Of a stretch of 64,000 bases of DNA, positions 44,382 to 53,338 are shown piece by piece. Origin of the DNA: CAXTEJ01 sp964243295 (GTDB taxonomy: Bacteria; Actinomycetota; Actinomycetes; Actinomycetales; Angustibacteraceae); NCBI GenBank assembly GCA_964243295.1, contig CAXTEJ010000007.1, positions 30,247 to 94,246 on the forward strand. The letters are read 5' to 3'. Every line of letters begins with the position of its first letter. Position 1 is the first letter of the stretch. The position numbers were made by a program, and so were the translations under genes. The notes beneath the pieces were generated by a model. The model was given only the letters and a program-made list of their open reading frames with translations, had not been told where the DNA came from and searched no databases.

Positions 44382-45338
44382 ATGGGCGACATCGTGATCT
44401 TCAGCGGAACGGCGCACCGCGAGCTGGCCGCCGAGATCTGCTCGGTCCTGGGCGTCGAGCTCGCACCCAGCACCGTGCAGCGCTTCTCCAACGACTGCCT
44501 GCAGGTGCAGCTGCGTGCCAACTGCCGCCAGCGTGACGTCTTCATCGTCCAGCCGCTGGTGCCGCCCGTGCAGGAGAACCTCGTCGAGCTGCTGCTCATG
44601 CTCGACGCCGCCCGCGGCGCGTCCGCGTCGCAGATTACCGCCGTGATCCCGCACTACGCCTACGCGCGCTCGGACAAGAAGGACGCGCCGCGCATCTCCA
44701 TCGGCGGCCGGCTGGTCGCCGACCTGATCTCGACCGCGGGCGCCGACCGCGTGATGACCATGGCGCTGCACGCCCCCCAGGTGCACGGCTTCTTCTCGGT
44801 GCCCGTCGACCACCTCACTGCGCTTAGCGACCTCGCCGCCCACTACCGCGGGACGGACCTGTCGAACACCGTGGTCATCTCCCCCGACCTCGGCAACGCC
44901 AAGCCGGCGACGGCGTTCGCGCGGCTGCTCGACGTGCCCGTGGCGGCCGGCTCCAAGCAGCGCCTCGCCGACGACACCGTGGTCATCGACTCGATCGTCG
45001 GTGACGTCGACGGCAAGGACGTGATCGTCCTGGACGACGAGATCGCGACCGGTGGCTCGGTGGTGCAGCTGCTCGACTCGCTGCGTCCCCGCGGTGTGCG
45101 CCGCGTGTCGATCGCGTGCACCCACGGGCTGTTCACCGGGCCCGCCATCGCCAGGCTCTCGGCGCGCGACGACATCGACGAGATCGTCACCACCAACACC
45201 GTGCCGCAGGCCGCCCACTACGGGCTGCCCAACCTCGAGGTCCGCTCGGTGGCACCGCTGTTCGCCGAGGCGATCGAGCGCATCCACCTCGGTGAGTCGG
45301 TCAGCAGCCTGTTCTCCGACGTCCCCACCCACGGCTGA
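44382..45338 (+). CDS. prs: Ribose-phosphate pyrophosphokinase paralogue
   Basis: A 318-residue Prs-family protein that would make PRPP from ribose 5-phosphate and ATP. It begins MGDIVIFSGTAHRELAAEIC and contains IPHYAYARSDKKDAPRISI, typical of the ATP loop. The ribose-phosphate loop is VVISPDLGNAKPA and the PRPP loop VLDDEIATGGS, both differing from the canonical SPD(A/T)GR and DDMIDTGGT forms. It is thus a divergent paralogue; the housekeeping prs beside glmU must be elsewhere. GGAGAG precedes the ATG. Confidence 0.88.
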   Translation: MGDIVIFSGTAHRELAAEICSVLGVELAPSTVQRFSNDCLQVQLRANCRQRDVFIVQPLVPPVQENLVELLLMLDAARGASASQITAVIPHYAYARSDKKDAPRISIGGRLVADLISTAGADRVMTMALHAPQVHGFFSVPVDHLTALSDLAAHYRGTDLSNTVVISPDLGNAKPATAFARLLDVPVAAGSKQRLADDTVVIDSIVGDVDGKDVIVLDDEIATGGSVVQLLDSLRPRGVRRVSIACTHGLFTGPAIARLSARDDIDEIVTTNTVPQAAHYGLPNLEVRSVAPLFAEAIERIHLGESVSSLFSDVPTHG

Positions 45339-45375
45339 GCCGCTGCGCGACTGCGCGCGTCAGGTCAGCGGCGCG

Positions 45376-46812
45376 TCAGGTCAGCCGGTCGGGCTGGGTC
45401 GGCACGCACGGCGAGCTGCCGGCGACCCCGGCCACATCGCCTGCCCACGACGGCAGCGGGCGGGGGTCGGGCGTCGGGGCGAAGCGGCCGTCGACCCGCT
45501 CGTACTGCCAGCCAGGACCGTTGCGGCGCAGCGACTGCAGCGCGGCCACGAGCCGGTCGACGTCCTCGCTGCGGCTGCCCACGCCCAGGCTCGCGCGCAC
45601 CGCGCCCTCCGGCAGGCCGAGCCGGGCGAGCAGCGGGTGGGCGCAGAACTTGCCGTCGCGCACGCCGATGCCGTGCTCGGCCGACAGGTACGCGGCCACG
45701 AGCCCGGCGTCGTACCCCTCGACCGTGAAGGTCACGACCCCGATGGACGACGACGCGTCGTCGAACACCCGGACGACGCGCACGCCGGGCACCTGCGCCA
45801 GGCCGTCGACCAGGCGCTCGCGCAGGGCCGCCTCGTGCACTTCGAGCGCGGCCTCGGGCAGCGCCGCGAGCACCTCGCACGCGGTGGCGAGCGCGAGCGC
45901 CCCCAGCACGTTCGGCGTGCCACCCTCGTGCCGGGCCGGCGCGCAGGCCCACTGCACGCGGTCGTGCTCGACGCGCTGCACCGCACCTCCCCCTGCGAGG
46001 TACGGCGCGCCGCGGTCGAGCCAGTCGCGGCGCCCGACGAGCACCCCGGCGCCGTACGGCGCGTAGAGCTTGTGGCCGCTGAACGCGACGTAGTCGGCGC
46101 CGCTGGCGTCGAGGTCGATGCTGCGGTGGGGCACGAGCTGGGCCGCGTCGACCACGACGCGGGCGCCGTAGCGGTGCGCGAGCGAGACGATCCGGTTGAC
46201 GGGCAGCTCCTCGCCGGTGACGTTGGACGCACCGGTGACGGCCACGAGCGCGGCGGCCCGCTCGGCGAGCGCGGCCTCGAGCACCTGCAGCGTCGCCTCG
46301 ACCGAGCTCTGCACGGGCAGCAGCCGGTGACGTCCGCGCTGCCAGGGCAGCAGGTTGGCGTGGTGTTCGCTGTCGAACGACACGACGTCGCCCCACGCGG
46401 GCAGGCAGCCGGCCAGCAGGTTCAAGGCGTCGGTGGTGTTGCGGGTGAAGACGACGACGTCGCCGGCGCGGGCCCCGACGTGGGCGCCCACCGTCGTACG
46501 GGCGCGCTCGAGGACGGCGGTGCTGACCTGCGAGGCGTAGCCGGCCCCGCGGTGGACGCTCGCGTAGTACGGCAGCACCTCGGCGACGCGCGCCGCGACG
46601 GCGACCAGGGCCGGGGCGCTGGCGGCGTTGTCGAGGTTGGCGTAGCGGGTGGTGCGGCCGTCGACGAGCGGCGCCTGAAGCTCGGCACCGACGACGGCGA
46701 CCAGCGGGAGGACGGGATCCCCCGGGTCGAGGTCGTTGCGCCGCAACGCCGCTGAGGTCGCACCGACCTCGTCCGCGTCGGTTTCGTAGGGCTGGAAGAG
46801 CGTGTGCGTCAT
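45376..46812 (-). CDS. Class V aminotransferase / cysteine desulfurase-like protein under SAM-IV control
   Basis: A 478-residue PLP enzyme. The PLP-lysine motif is VAFSGHKLYAPYGAGVLVG and the cofactor-binding TRNTTDALNLLAG, DSEHHANLLPW and VTGASNVTGEELPV are present, as in cysteine desulfurase/selenocysteine lyase relatives. A ~65-residue N-terminal extension (MTHTLFQPYETDADEVGATS) and a ~40-residue C-terminal tail are unusual. ATG 46812 follows a SAM-IV riboswitch, implying a role in sulfur amino-acid metabolism repressed by SAM. The exact reaction is unknown. Confidence 0.85.
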   Translation of the reverse strand: MTHTLFQPYETDADEVGATSAALRRNDLDPGDPVLPLVAVVGAELQAPLVDGRTTRYANLDNAASAPALVAVAARVAEVLPYYASVHRGAGYASQVSTAVLERARTTVGAHVGARAGDVVVFTRNTTDALNLLAGCLPAWGDVVSFDSEHHANLLPWQRGRHRLLPVQSSVEATLQVLEAALAERAAALVAVTGASNVTGEELPVNRIVSLAHRYGARVVVDAAQLVPHRSIDLDASGADYVAFSGHKLYAPYGAGVLVGRRDWLDRGAPYLAGGGAVQRVEHDRVQWACAPARHEGGTPNVLGALALATACEVLAALPEAALEVHEAALRERLVDGLAQVPGVRVVRVFDDASSSIGVVTFTVEGYDAGLVAAYLSAEHGIGVRDGKFCAHPLLARLGLPEGAVRASLGVGSRSEDVDRLVAALQSLRRNGPGWQYERVDGRFAPTPDPRPLPSWAGDVAGVAGSSPCVPTQPDRLT

Positions 46813-46839
46813 GGCAAACCCCAGTGCTCTGGGACCCGT

Positions 46840-46960
46840 GGTGACGAGCCCGCGCTTGCGCCGACTCGTCGCCGGCACCTGGTCCTCACCCGGGGCACCC
46901 CGCCGCGGAGGAGGGTTGCCGGCCAGCGAGCCGGGGCTTTCCGCTGGCACTCTTGACCGT
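46840..46960 (-). ncRNA. SAM-IV riboswitch
   Basis: On the minus strand GGTC (46958-46955) and GACC (46884-46881) close P1. Between them are GTGCCAGCG, AGCCCCGGCTCGCTGGCCGG, CAACCCTCC and GGTGCCCCGGGTGA, the conserved SAM-IV core of actinomycetes. A further hairpin (GACGAG paired with CTCGTC) follows 3' of P1, as expected for class IV. Next to the start codon CCCAG-AGCA-CTGGG can fold around the likely ribosome-binding site, suggesting control at translation initiation. Confidence 0.93.
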
Positions 46961-47073
46961 GGTTGACACTACGGACGCTGCAGCTCGCTGCTCAACAGCT
47001 GCCGCCGCACGTCTCACGTTCCGGACACCCGTTCCCCCGAACGGCGGTCACGCGCCCCCTGCCACCCCCTCCC

Positions 47074-47172
47074 CCGTGATCATGCGATCCCGGCCCACCT
47101 GCACCCACCTCCACCGTGATCTTGCGACCCCGGCCCACCCTCCTCCCCGTGATCATGCAACCCCGGCCCACC
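47074..47172 (+). repeat. Three copies of a ~26-bp GATC-palindrome repeat
   Basis: Copies at 47074-47099, 47114-47139 and 47147-47172 share the form CCGTGATC, ATGCGA or a variant, then CCCGGCCCACC. The third overlaps the stop codon and last codons of the GNAT gene. Spacers are short and C-rich. Two inverted copies lie on the other side of the gene at 48097-48156. Confidence 0.9.
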
Positions 47173-48028
47173 TGCTCGGCTCGGCTACGCCGTCGTGGAA
47201 AGCCACCAGGGCGTGGTCCGCGACGGCCGTGTAACCGATGCGCTGGTAGATGCCGTTCGACACGGGGTTGGCGAGGTCGGTGTACAGCATCGGGATGGCG
47301 CCCTCGTTCAGCACCTGCTGGCTGAGGTCGGCGACCAGAGCGCTCGCCCAGCCGTGCCCGCGCTCCGCGGGCGGGGTGTACACGAGCTGCACGCGGCTGA
47401 CCCCTGCGCTCGGCAGCGTCACGGCGGTCATGCTCACGGGCGTCGCGTCGCGGTCCCACACGTGCAGCAGTCCCTGCTCGATCCGCCAGCCCACGTGGTC
47501 GGTCGCGCTCACCAGCGTGCCCGTCTCCGCCTCGAACGCCGTCGCCCACGTCCGCAGCAGCGGCGCGTCGTCCCCTCGGGCGAGCCGTCGACGTCCGGGC
47601 ACCTCGACGGGCGCGCGGACCACGTCGCACCGGTAGGTCCGCTGCCGCCGCGACGCGCCCGCGGTGGCGCCGGTCAGCTGCCGCCAGTGGGTCGCGAAGG
47701 TCATCGCCGGTGCGACTGGGCCACTGATGCCAGGCAGGTCGGTGTCCCGGACGGCCAGCTCCGCGGCCAGCGCGCGGACGGCGTCCGGCCCGGCGGTCGA
47801 CAGGGCGAGCCCATGGGGCGGCGTCCGCATGGCTGCTGCCACGACGTCGTCGCCGTCGAGCACCCACGACCACAGCTGGGTGGCACGGACGTCGGCCGCT
47901 TCGTCCAGCGCCTGGGCCGACCGCGTGAGCAGCACGTTGTGCACGACCGGCGAGCGCTGCAGGAAGTCTTCCGTCGCGGCGAGGAAAGCGGTGACGTCGC
48001 TGGTCACCACGACCTGGGGCTTGCTCAC
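47153..48028 (-). CDS. GNAT family N-acetyltransferase
   Basis: A 291-residue protein with two GNAT-like halves. The C-terminal half carries the acetyl-CoA motif A (VQLVYTPPAERGHGWASALVA, Q/RxxGxG/A-like) and motif B (IPMLYTDLANPVSNGIYQRI, then GYTAV). The N-terminal half (FLQRSPVVHNVLLTR) resembles that of similar actinobacterial acetyltransferases. The substrate is unknown. Its last three residues and stop lie inside a copy of the short repeat that flanks the gene on both sides. Confidence 0.85.
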   Translation of the reverse strand: MSKPQVVVTSDVTAFLAATEDFLQRSPVVHNVLLTRSAQALDEAADVRATQLWSWVLDGDDVVAAAMRTPPHGLALSTAGPDAVRALAAELAVRDTDLPGISGPVAPAMTFATHWRQLTGATAGASRRQRTYRCDVVRAPVEVPGRRRLARGDDAPLLRTWATAFEAETGTLVSATDHVGWRIEQGLLHVWDRDATPVSMTAVTLPSAGVSRVQLVYTPPAERGHGWASALVADLSQQVLNEGAIPMLYTDLANPVSNGIYQRIGYTAVADHALVAFHDGVAEPSRWAGVA

Positions 48029-48096
48029 CGGTCGAGGATGACGCGCCGTGGCCGTCCAGAGCCAGCGGGTTTGGGGGGCGGCACAGGAGACGCCAG

Positions 48097-48156
48097 GTGG
48101 GCGGGGATCGCATGATCACGGCGCGGGTGCGTGGGCCGGGATCGCATGATCACGGC
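48097..48156 (-). repeat. Two inverted copies of the GATC-palindrome repeat
   Basis: Copies at 48097-48122 and 48131-48156 are the reverse complement of the units at 47074-47172. Together they bracket the GNAT gene as opposing arrays. Confidence 0.9.
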
Positions 48157-48178
48157 CAGGACGCGGCCGCCGACGGGC

Positions 48179-48649
48179 TCAACCGATGGCGCGCTCGCTG
48201 CCCGCCGTCGGGCGGCAGACCAGCACCGGGCACGGCGCCGAGTGCTGCACCCGAGAGGCGGTGCTGCCGAGCAGGATGGTCCTGGTCAGGCCCCGGCTGC
48301 CCGAGGCCAGCGAGATCAGATCGGCGTCGACGTCCTCAGCTGCGCGGATGATCTCCTGCGCCGGGGACCCACTGCGGATCTCCTGGTGGATGGTGGGCCC
48401 CCACCCGTCGAACTGCCCGGCCACGACGTCGACGGCGGCGCGGGCCTCGTCGACGAAGGTGGACCCCTCCTGCTCGGTCGGCTGCTCACCGCCCAGCTCG
48501 TTGGCGAAGGGGACCGCGGCGTAGGGACTGACCACCGCGATGACCGTCACGTCGGTGATCTCGCGGGAGTCGGCGATCCACTTGAACTGCCTGGCCGCGA
48601 CCAAGGACGCACGGGAGCCGTCAGTGGCGACGATGACGTGCATGGTCAC
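48179..48649 (-). CDS. Universal stress protein (UspA family)
   Basis: A 156-residue USP. The ATP-binding signature is present: VIVATDGSRASL at the N-terminus and ASGSRGLTRTILLGSTASRV near the C-terminus (G-2x-G-9x-G-S/T). The GTG at 48649 overlaps the permease stop (GTGA), so the two are coupled; an ATG two codons later is an alternative. Genes for USP proteins often sit beside transporters and may sense nucleotide state to regulate them; that role is inferred. Confidence 0.92.
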   Translation of the reverse strand: MTMHVIVATDGSRASLVAARQFKWIADSREITDVTVIAVVSPYAAVPFANELGGEQPTEQEGSTFVDEARAAVDVVAGQFDGWGPTIHQEIRSGSPAQEIIRAAEDVDADLISLASGSRGLTRTILLGSTASRVQHSAPCPVLVCRPTAGSERAIG

Positions 48650-50115
48650 AGCTCCCGGTTCGCGGACGGCGGTCCGTCGGCCGCGGCGTCGCCGGGCTGC
48701 ACTGCCGGCGGGCGTGGCTGGCCGTTGCCGCGCAGCTTCTGGACGACGTACAGCGCCAGGCCGACGGCCAGCAGGCCGGCTACCCAGAGGAGCGCTTCGG
48801 GGTCGTCGATCAGGGTGTACGCCAGCACGGTCAGGTTCCCGACGATGCCGGCGTACAGCAGCGGGGTGCTCGCCCGGTAGGTGTCCGAGCTCTCGTCCCT
48901 GCCCCGCAGCCTCAGGCAGGCCACGATCACCAGCGCGTAGATGAAGAGCAGGAACACCACGGTGATGGTGGCCAGGCGATCGACGATGTCGAGCTGCTCA
49001 TCCGCGGGCAGCTCGGACTGACTGCCCCGGATCGCCGCTCCGATCAGCAGCAGGGCACCGACGACGGAGGCGCCGAAGAGCAGCGCGACGTAGGGGCTGC
49101 GACGCACCGGGTGGATCTTGGCGAAGATGGCGGGCACGACGCCTTCGCGGGCCATCCCGTACAGGATCCGGGACTGCGCGACGACGGTGACCAGGGCGGT
49201 GTTGCTGATGGCGACCATGGCGATGAGCCCGAAGACGACCAGCATCACCGAGGCCGGGATGAAGAGCAGGTCGGCGCGGATCACCTCGAGCAGCGTCTTG
49301 TCGGCGAGCGTCTCGATCGGTACGGCGAGGGCCGCGGCGATCGACACCAGGACGTAGACCACGCCGGCGGTCAGCATGCCGCCGATCAGCGCCCGCGGGA
49401 AGGCACGCGAGGGGTCGATGGTCTCCTCGGCCACGTTGGCGGCGTTCTCGAAGCCCGTCATGGCGAAGAAGGCCAGCGACACCCCGGCCAGCACCGCGAT
49501 GACCGGCGAACCCTCGGCACTGAACTCCAGCAGCACGCCGGGGCTGTTGACCCCCTTGACGAGGGCGATGACCCCGATGGCCACCACGACGATCAGGCCA
49601 CTGAGCTCGATGAACGTCATGACGACGTTGGCCACCACGGACTCGGTGATCCCGATCAGGTTGATGACCGTGATGATGGCGACGAAGACCAGGGCCACGA
49701 CGGTGGCCACCCAGATCGACTCCTCCGAGAGCTCGAACACCCCGCTGAAGTAGCGCACGAACCCTGAGGCCAGTGAGCCCACCGCGGCCATGTTGGCCGA
49801 CAGCATGCAGATGGTGATGAAGAACGTCAGGAGCGGGTTGCGGAAGGCCTTGTTGACGTAGAGCGATGCGCCGGCCGCCTGCGGGTACTTGGTCACCAGC
49901 TCGGCGTACGCGAGGCCCGTCACGGCGGCCACCGCGACCCCGGCCAGGAAGGCCATCCAGAAGGCGCCGCCGACGGCCGCGGCCACGAGGCCGACGAGGA
50001 CGTAGATGCCCGACCCGAGCACGTCCCCGACAACGTAGAAGTACAGCTGCCTCGCGGTGATCGATCGCTTGAGCTCGCTGTGCCCGACCTGTTCGGCGGG
50101 AGCGGAGGTGGTCAT
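48646..50115 (-). CDS. APC superfamily amino-acid permease
   Basis: A 489-residue transporter with about twelve transmembrane helices. Signatures are YFYVVGDVLGSGIYVLVGLV at the start and FFAMTGFENAANVAEETIDP in the centre; ARQLYFYVVGDVLG is typical of the YfnA/cationic branch. It is coupled to the downstream USP gene. It is distinct from the permease at 30.2 kb. The substrate is unknown. Confidence 0.92.
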   Translation of the reverse strand: MTTSAPAEQVGHSELKRSITARQLYFYVVGDVLGSGIYVLVGLVAAAVGGAFWMAFLAGVAVAAVTGLAYAELVTKYPQAAGASLYVNKAFRNPLLTFFITICMLSANMAAVGSLASGFVRYFSGVFELSEESIWVATVVALVFVAIITVINLIGITESVVANVVMTFIELSGLIVVVAIGVIALVKGVNSPGVLLEFSAEGSPVIAVLAGVSLAFFAMTGFENAANVAEETIDPSRAFPRALIGGMLTAGVVYVLVSIAAALAVPIETLADKTLLEVIRADLLFIPASVMLVVFGLIAMVAISNTALVTVVAQSRILYGMAREGVVPAIFAKIHPVRRSPYVALLFGASVVGALLLIGAAIRGSQSELPADEQLDIVDRLATITVVFLLFIYALVIVACLRLRGRDESSDTYRASTPLLYAGIVGNLTVLAYTLIDDPEALLWVAGLLAVGLALYVVQKLRGNGQPRPPAVQPGDAAADGPPSANREL

Positions 50116-50256
50116 GTGGGCGACCCTACTGTGATCGGCGTTACAGGGGTGTTCCGAATGCCGTCACGTCCTGTTTACGCGCCACCAACCTGATGAAGAG
50201 CTTCTCGTGACCGCCTCTTGACGGTCGGCGTCGGCATGGAAGTGACCGCCTGCCGC

Positions 50257-52032
50257 TCAAGCACTCTCGCCCAGCTCGAGCACCGGCTCCTCGCCGGGGT
50301 GCGCGTCGATCGCGGCGAGGGCGAGCGTCTTGTACCCCTCGCTCTCGAAGAGCACCGTGATGCGGTCGTCCTGCGGGTCCATGACCACGCCAGGGCCCCA
50401 GGTGCGGTGGCGGACGTGGGCGTTGACCGGGAAGCGATCGGCTCCCTCGCCACCGCGCGGTGCCGCCGCGGACGCCGAGGCGGTGGGGACGTCGACACCG
50501 GCGTCGTCGACGACCTCGGGGCCCGCGCCCGGATGCGCTGCAGGCTGACCCGTCGACGGACCGCACGCGTCGCAGTTGCCGCATGGCCCGTCGAGCTGCT
50601 CACCGAAGTAGCCCAGCAGCAGCTGACGGCGGCACCCGGTCGTCTCGGCGTACGCCCGCATCATCTCCAGGCGTGAACGCTCCACCCGGCGGTGCGCGGC
50701 CGCCGCGTCGACGGCGCGTGCGACTGCCTCCCGAGCGGTGACGTCGGCGTCGAGCCACGTCACCACGCCACGGCCACGCACCTCCACGACCCGCGCGAGC
50801 TCGAGCAGGTTCACTGCCGCAACGGCCTTGCTGCGGGTGAGCGTCAGCTCGCGGACGAGCGCGGGCGTGGAGGCCGCGGTCTGGCGCAGCACCTCCGCGA
50901 CGGCCTGCAGCACCCCCCGGTCGGGGGTGCCGGCGCCGAGGAACCGGCGCAGCCCGAGATCCTGCTCGCGGTACATGAGCGTCACCTGCGCCGGCTCACC
51001 GTCCCGGCCGGCGCGGCCGATCTCCTGGTAGTAGGAGTCGATCGACTCGCTGATGTGCGCGTGGACGACGAAGCGCACGCTGGGCTTGTCGATGCCCATG
51101 CCGAACGCGGACGTCGCGACGACGACGTCGAGCTCGCCGGCCAGGAACTCCTCGTGCACCCGGATCCGCTCGGAGGACGTCATGCCCGCGTGGTACGGCT
51201 CGGCCCGCAGACCGCGAGCGGCGAGGTCACGGGCGTAGGCGACCGTGTCCTTGCGGGTGCCGGTGTAGACCAGTCCGGGCATCGCCTGGCCGACCACGTG
51301 GTCGACCAGCGAGAGCCGCTTGGCCGCGTCGTCGCCGAAGTGGCGCACCTCGAGGCGCAGGTTCGGCCGGTCGAAGCCCTGCACGACGACGAGCGGGTCG
51401 GGCATGTGCATCCGGGCGACGATCTCCTCGCGCACCGGGGGTGCCGCCGTGGCCGTCAGAGCCGCGACGACGGGCGAGCCGAGCCGCTCCCTGACGTCGC
51501 CGACGCGGAGGTAGTCGGGGCGGAAGTCGTGGCCCCACGAGGCGATGCAGTGCGCTTCGTCGATCACGAGCAGCGAGGGCCCGGCGGCCGCCAGCCGCTC
51601 GACCACCTCGTCCTTCGCGAGCTGCTCGGGCGCCAGGAAGATGAACTCGGCGCGCCCGTCGTCCAGCGCCTGCCACGCCGCGGCGTTCTCGTCGGCGCGC
51701 TGCGCGCTGTTGACCACCACGGCCGGCGGCGCATCGGACTCCCCGAGACGCACCAGCTGGTCGCGCTGCAGCGCGATGAGGGGCGACACCACGACGGTCG
51801 GACCATCGATGAGCAGGGCCGCGACCTGGTAGACCGCCGACTTGCCGGCGCCCGTGGGCATCACCACGAGCGTGTCACGGCCGCATACCAGTGCCTCGAC
51901 GGCCTCGACCTGACCTGGCCGCAGGTCTTGCCAGCCGTACCGTTCACGGGCCACAGCCCGGATGCGGTCACGGTCTGGGGCGGGTGTGCCGGGACGGGCG
52001 GGGCCGTCGTCCGGGAGGGGCTGCGCAGTCAC
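50257..52032 (-). CDS. recQ: RecQ family ATP-dependent DNA helicase
   Basis: A 591-residue RecQ. Walker A is VVMPTGAGKSAVYQ, motif II VIDEAHCIASWGHDFRPDY, motif V SAFGMGIDKPSVRFVVH and motif VI SYYQEIGRAGRDGE. The RecQ zinc cysteines are in TTGCRRQLLLGYFGE and CGNCDAC. There is no HRDC domain; instead the last ~45 residues (VRHRTWGPGVVMDPQDDRIT onward) form a small Tudor-like domain similar to that ending UvrD helicases. GTG 52030-52032 was chosen as the start nearest to homology. Confidence 0.92.
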   Translation of the reverse strand: MTAQPLPDDGPARPGTPAPDRDRIRAVARERYGWQDLRPGQVEAVEALVCGRDTLVVMPTGAGKSAVYQVAALLIDGPTVVVSPLIALQRDQLVRLGESDAPPAVVVNSAQRADENAAAWQALDDGRAEFIFLAPEQLAKDEVVERLAAAGPSLLVIDEAHCIASWGHDFRPDYLRVGDVRERLGSPVVAALTATAAPPVREEIVARMHMPDPLVVVQGFDRPNLRLEVRHFGDDAAKRLSLVDHVVGQAMPGLVYTGTRKDTVAYARDLAARGLRAEPYHAGMTSSERIRVHEEFLAGELDVVVATSAFGMGIDKPSVRFVVHAHISESIDSYYQEIGRAGRDGEPAQVTLMYREQDLGLRRFLGAGTPDRGVLQAVAEVLRQTAASTPALVRELTLTRSKAVAAVNLLELARVVEVRGRGVVTWLDADVTAREAVARAVDAAAAHRRVERSRLEMMRAYAETTGCRRQLLLGYFGEQLDGPCGNCDACGPSTGQPAAHPGAGPEVVDDAGVDVPTASASAAAPRGGEGADRFPVNAHVRHRTWGPGVVMDPQDDRITVLFESEGYKTLALAAIDAHPGEEPVLELGESA

Positions 52033-52186
52033 GAGGGCGGCGTACCCACGCCACAGACCCTCAATACCGCTGCAACGATCGGCGCCCGGCCCGGGATCAA
52101 CCCGACATGGCCGGCTAGAGGGACTGCGCGGTCGGGGACTCCCCGGCCGTGCTCGCACGCCAGGCCCGTGACAGGAGACAGCACCC

Positions 52187-53299
52187 GTGGTGGACATCGC
52201 AGGCGGCACGAACGGTGGCATCGGCGAGCTGGAGGTGGTGCACACCTTCGAGTCCGGACCCATGCCGACCGGCGTCAGCGTCTCTCGCACCGGGCGGGTG
52301 TTCGTCAACTACCCGAAGTGGGGTGACGAGGTGCCCGCGACCGTGACCGAGCTGCGCGACGGGGTGGCCGTCCCCTTCCCCGACGCTCGGTGGAACACCC
52401 CGGCGTCGGACGACGACCCGCAGGCGCTCGTGTCGGTGCAGAGCATCGTGGTCGACCCAGCCGACCGGCTGTGGATCCTCGACACGGGCAGCCCTCTGTT
52501 CGCGCCGACGTCCCCCGGCGGCCCCAAGCTCGTCTGCGTCGACCTCACCACCGACCAGGTGGTCCAGGTCATCACGTTCCCCGCCGACGTGGCGCTGCCG
52601 ACGACCTACCTCAACGACGTGCGCTTCGACCTGCGGCGCCTCACGGCCGGCGTCGCGTACATCACCGACTCGGCGGACGCCGGACCCAACGCCATCATCG
52701 TCGTCGACCTCGACACGGGTGAGTCGTGGCGCAGGCTCCACGACCACCCGTCGACCAAGGCCGAGCCGCTGCACACCTTCCAGCCTGTGGTGGAGGGCCG
52801 GCCGTTCCTCGAGCGCTCGGACGACGGGTCGACCGAGCCGGTGTCGATGGGCGCGGACGGCATCGCCATCAGCGCCGACGGCAGCCGCTTGGTCTACTGC
52901 CCGCTCGCGTCGCGTCGGTGGTACAGCGTCGCGACCGACGCGCTCGTGGACCGCTCGGTGGACGATGAGCAGGTGGCGGCCACGGTGGTCGACGAGGGCG
53001 ACAAGGGCACCGGCTCGGACGGGCTCGAGACCGACGCCGACGGGCGGCTGTATCTCACGAGCTACGAGCACGACGCGGTGCTGCGGCGGCTGCCCGACGG
53101 GACGATGGAGACGGTGGCGCACGACCCGCGGCTGCTGTGGCCCGACACCCTGTCGGTCGCCGCGGACGGGTACCTCTACGTGACGGCCAACCAGCTGCAC
53201 CGGCAGCCGACGTACCAGCGCGGGGAAGATCTGCGGCAGCAGCCGTACCACCTGTTCCGCGTGCGCATCGACTCCGGGCCGGTGGTGCTGCAGCGCTGA
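52187..53299 (+). CDS. Major royal jelly protein (MRJP/yellow) family protein
   Basis: A 370-residue six-bladed beta-propeller-type protein. The family pattern is seen in SGPMPTGVSVSRTGRVFVNYP, VQSIVVDPADRLWILDTGSP, TTYLNDVRFDLRRL, AYITDSADAGPNAIIVVDL and GADGIAISADGSRLVYCPL. No signal peptide is visible, so it may be cytosolic. In insects such proteins act in pigment or nutrition; bacterial roles are unclear, possibly lactonase-like. The GTG at 52187 follows AGGAG by nine bases. It is a single gene. Confidence 0.9.
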   Translation: MVDIAGGTNGGIGELEVVHTFESGPMPTGVSVSRTGRVFVNYPKWGDEVPATVTELRDGVAVPFPDARWNTPASDDDPQALVSVQSIVVDPADRLWILDTGSPLFAPTSPGGPKLVCVDLTTDQVVQVITFPADVALPTTYLNDVRFDLRRLTAGVAYITDSADAGPNAIIVVDLDTGESWRRLHDHPSTKAEPLHTFQPVVEGRPFLERSDDGSTEPVSMGADGIAISADGSRLVYCPLASRRWYSVATDALVDRSVDDEQVAATVVDEGDKGTGSDGLETDADGRLYLTSYEHDAVLRRLPDGTMETVAHDPRLLWPDTLSVAADGYLYVTANQLHRQPTYQRGEDLRQQPYHLFRVRIDSGPVVLQR

Positions 53300-53338
53300 C
53301 GCAGGCGCCGTCGCGGGTTGGACATGACCCATCCGGCG

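Noticed and set aside
46813..46950. N-terminal extension of the class V aminotransferase to GTG 46950
   Set aside because: The extension lies inside the SAM-IV riboswitch, so ATG 46812 is the start.
47074..48156. CRISPR array
   Set aside because: Unit spacing is irregular (40, 33 bases), spacers are low-complexity C-rich, copies occur in both orientations and no cas gene is near.
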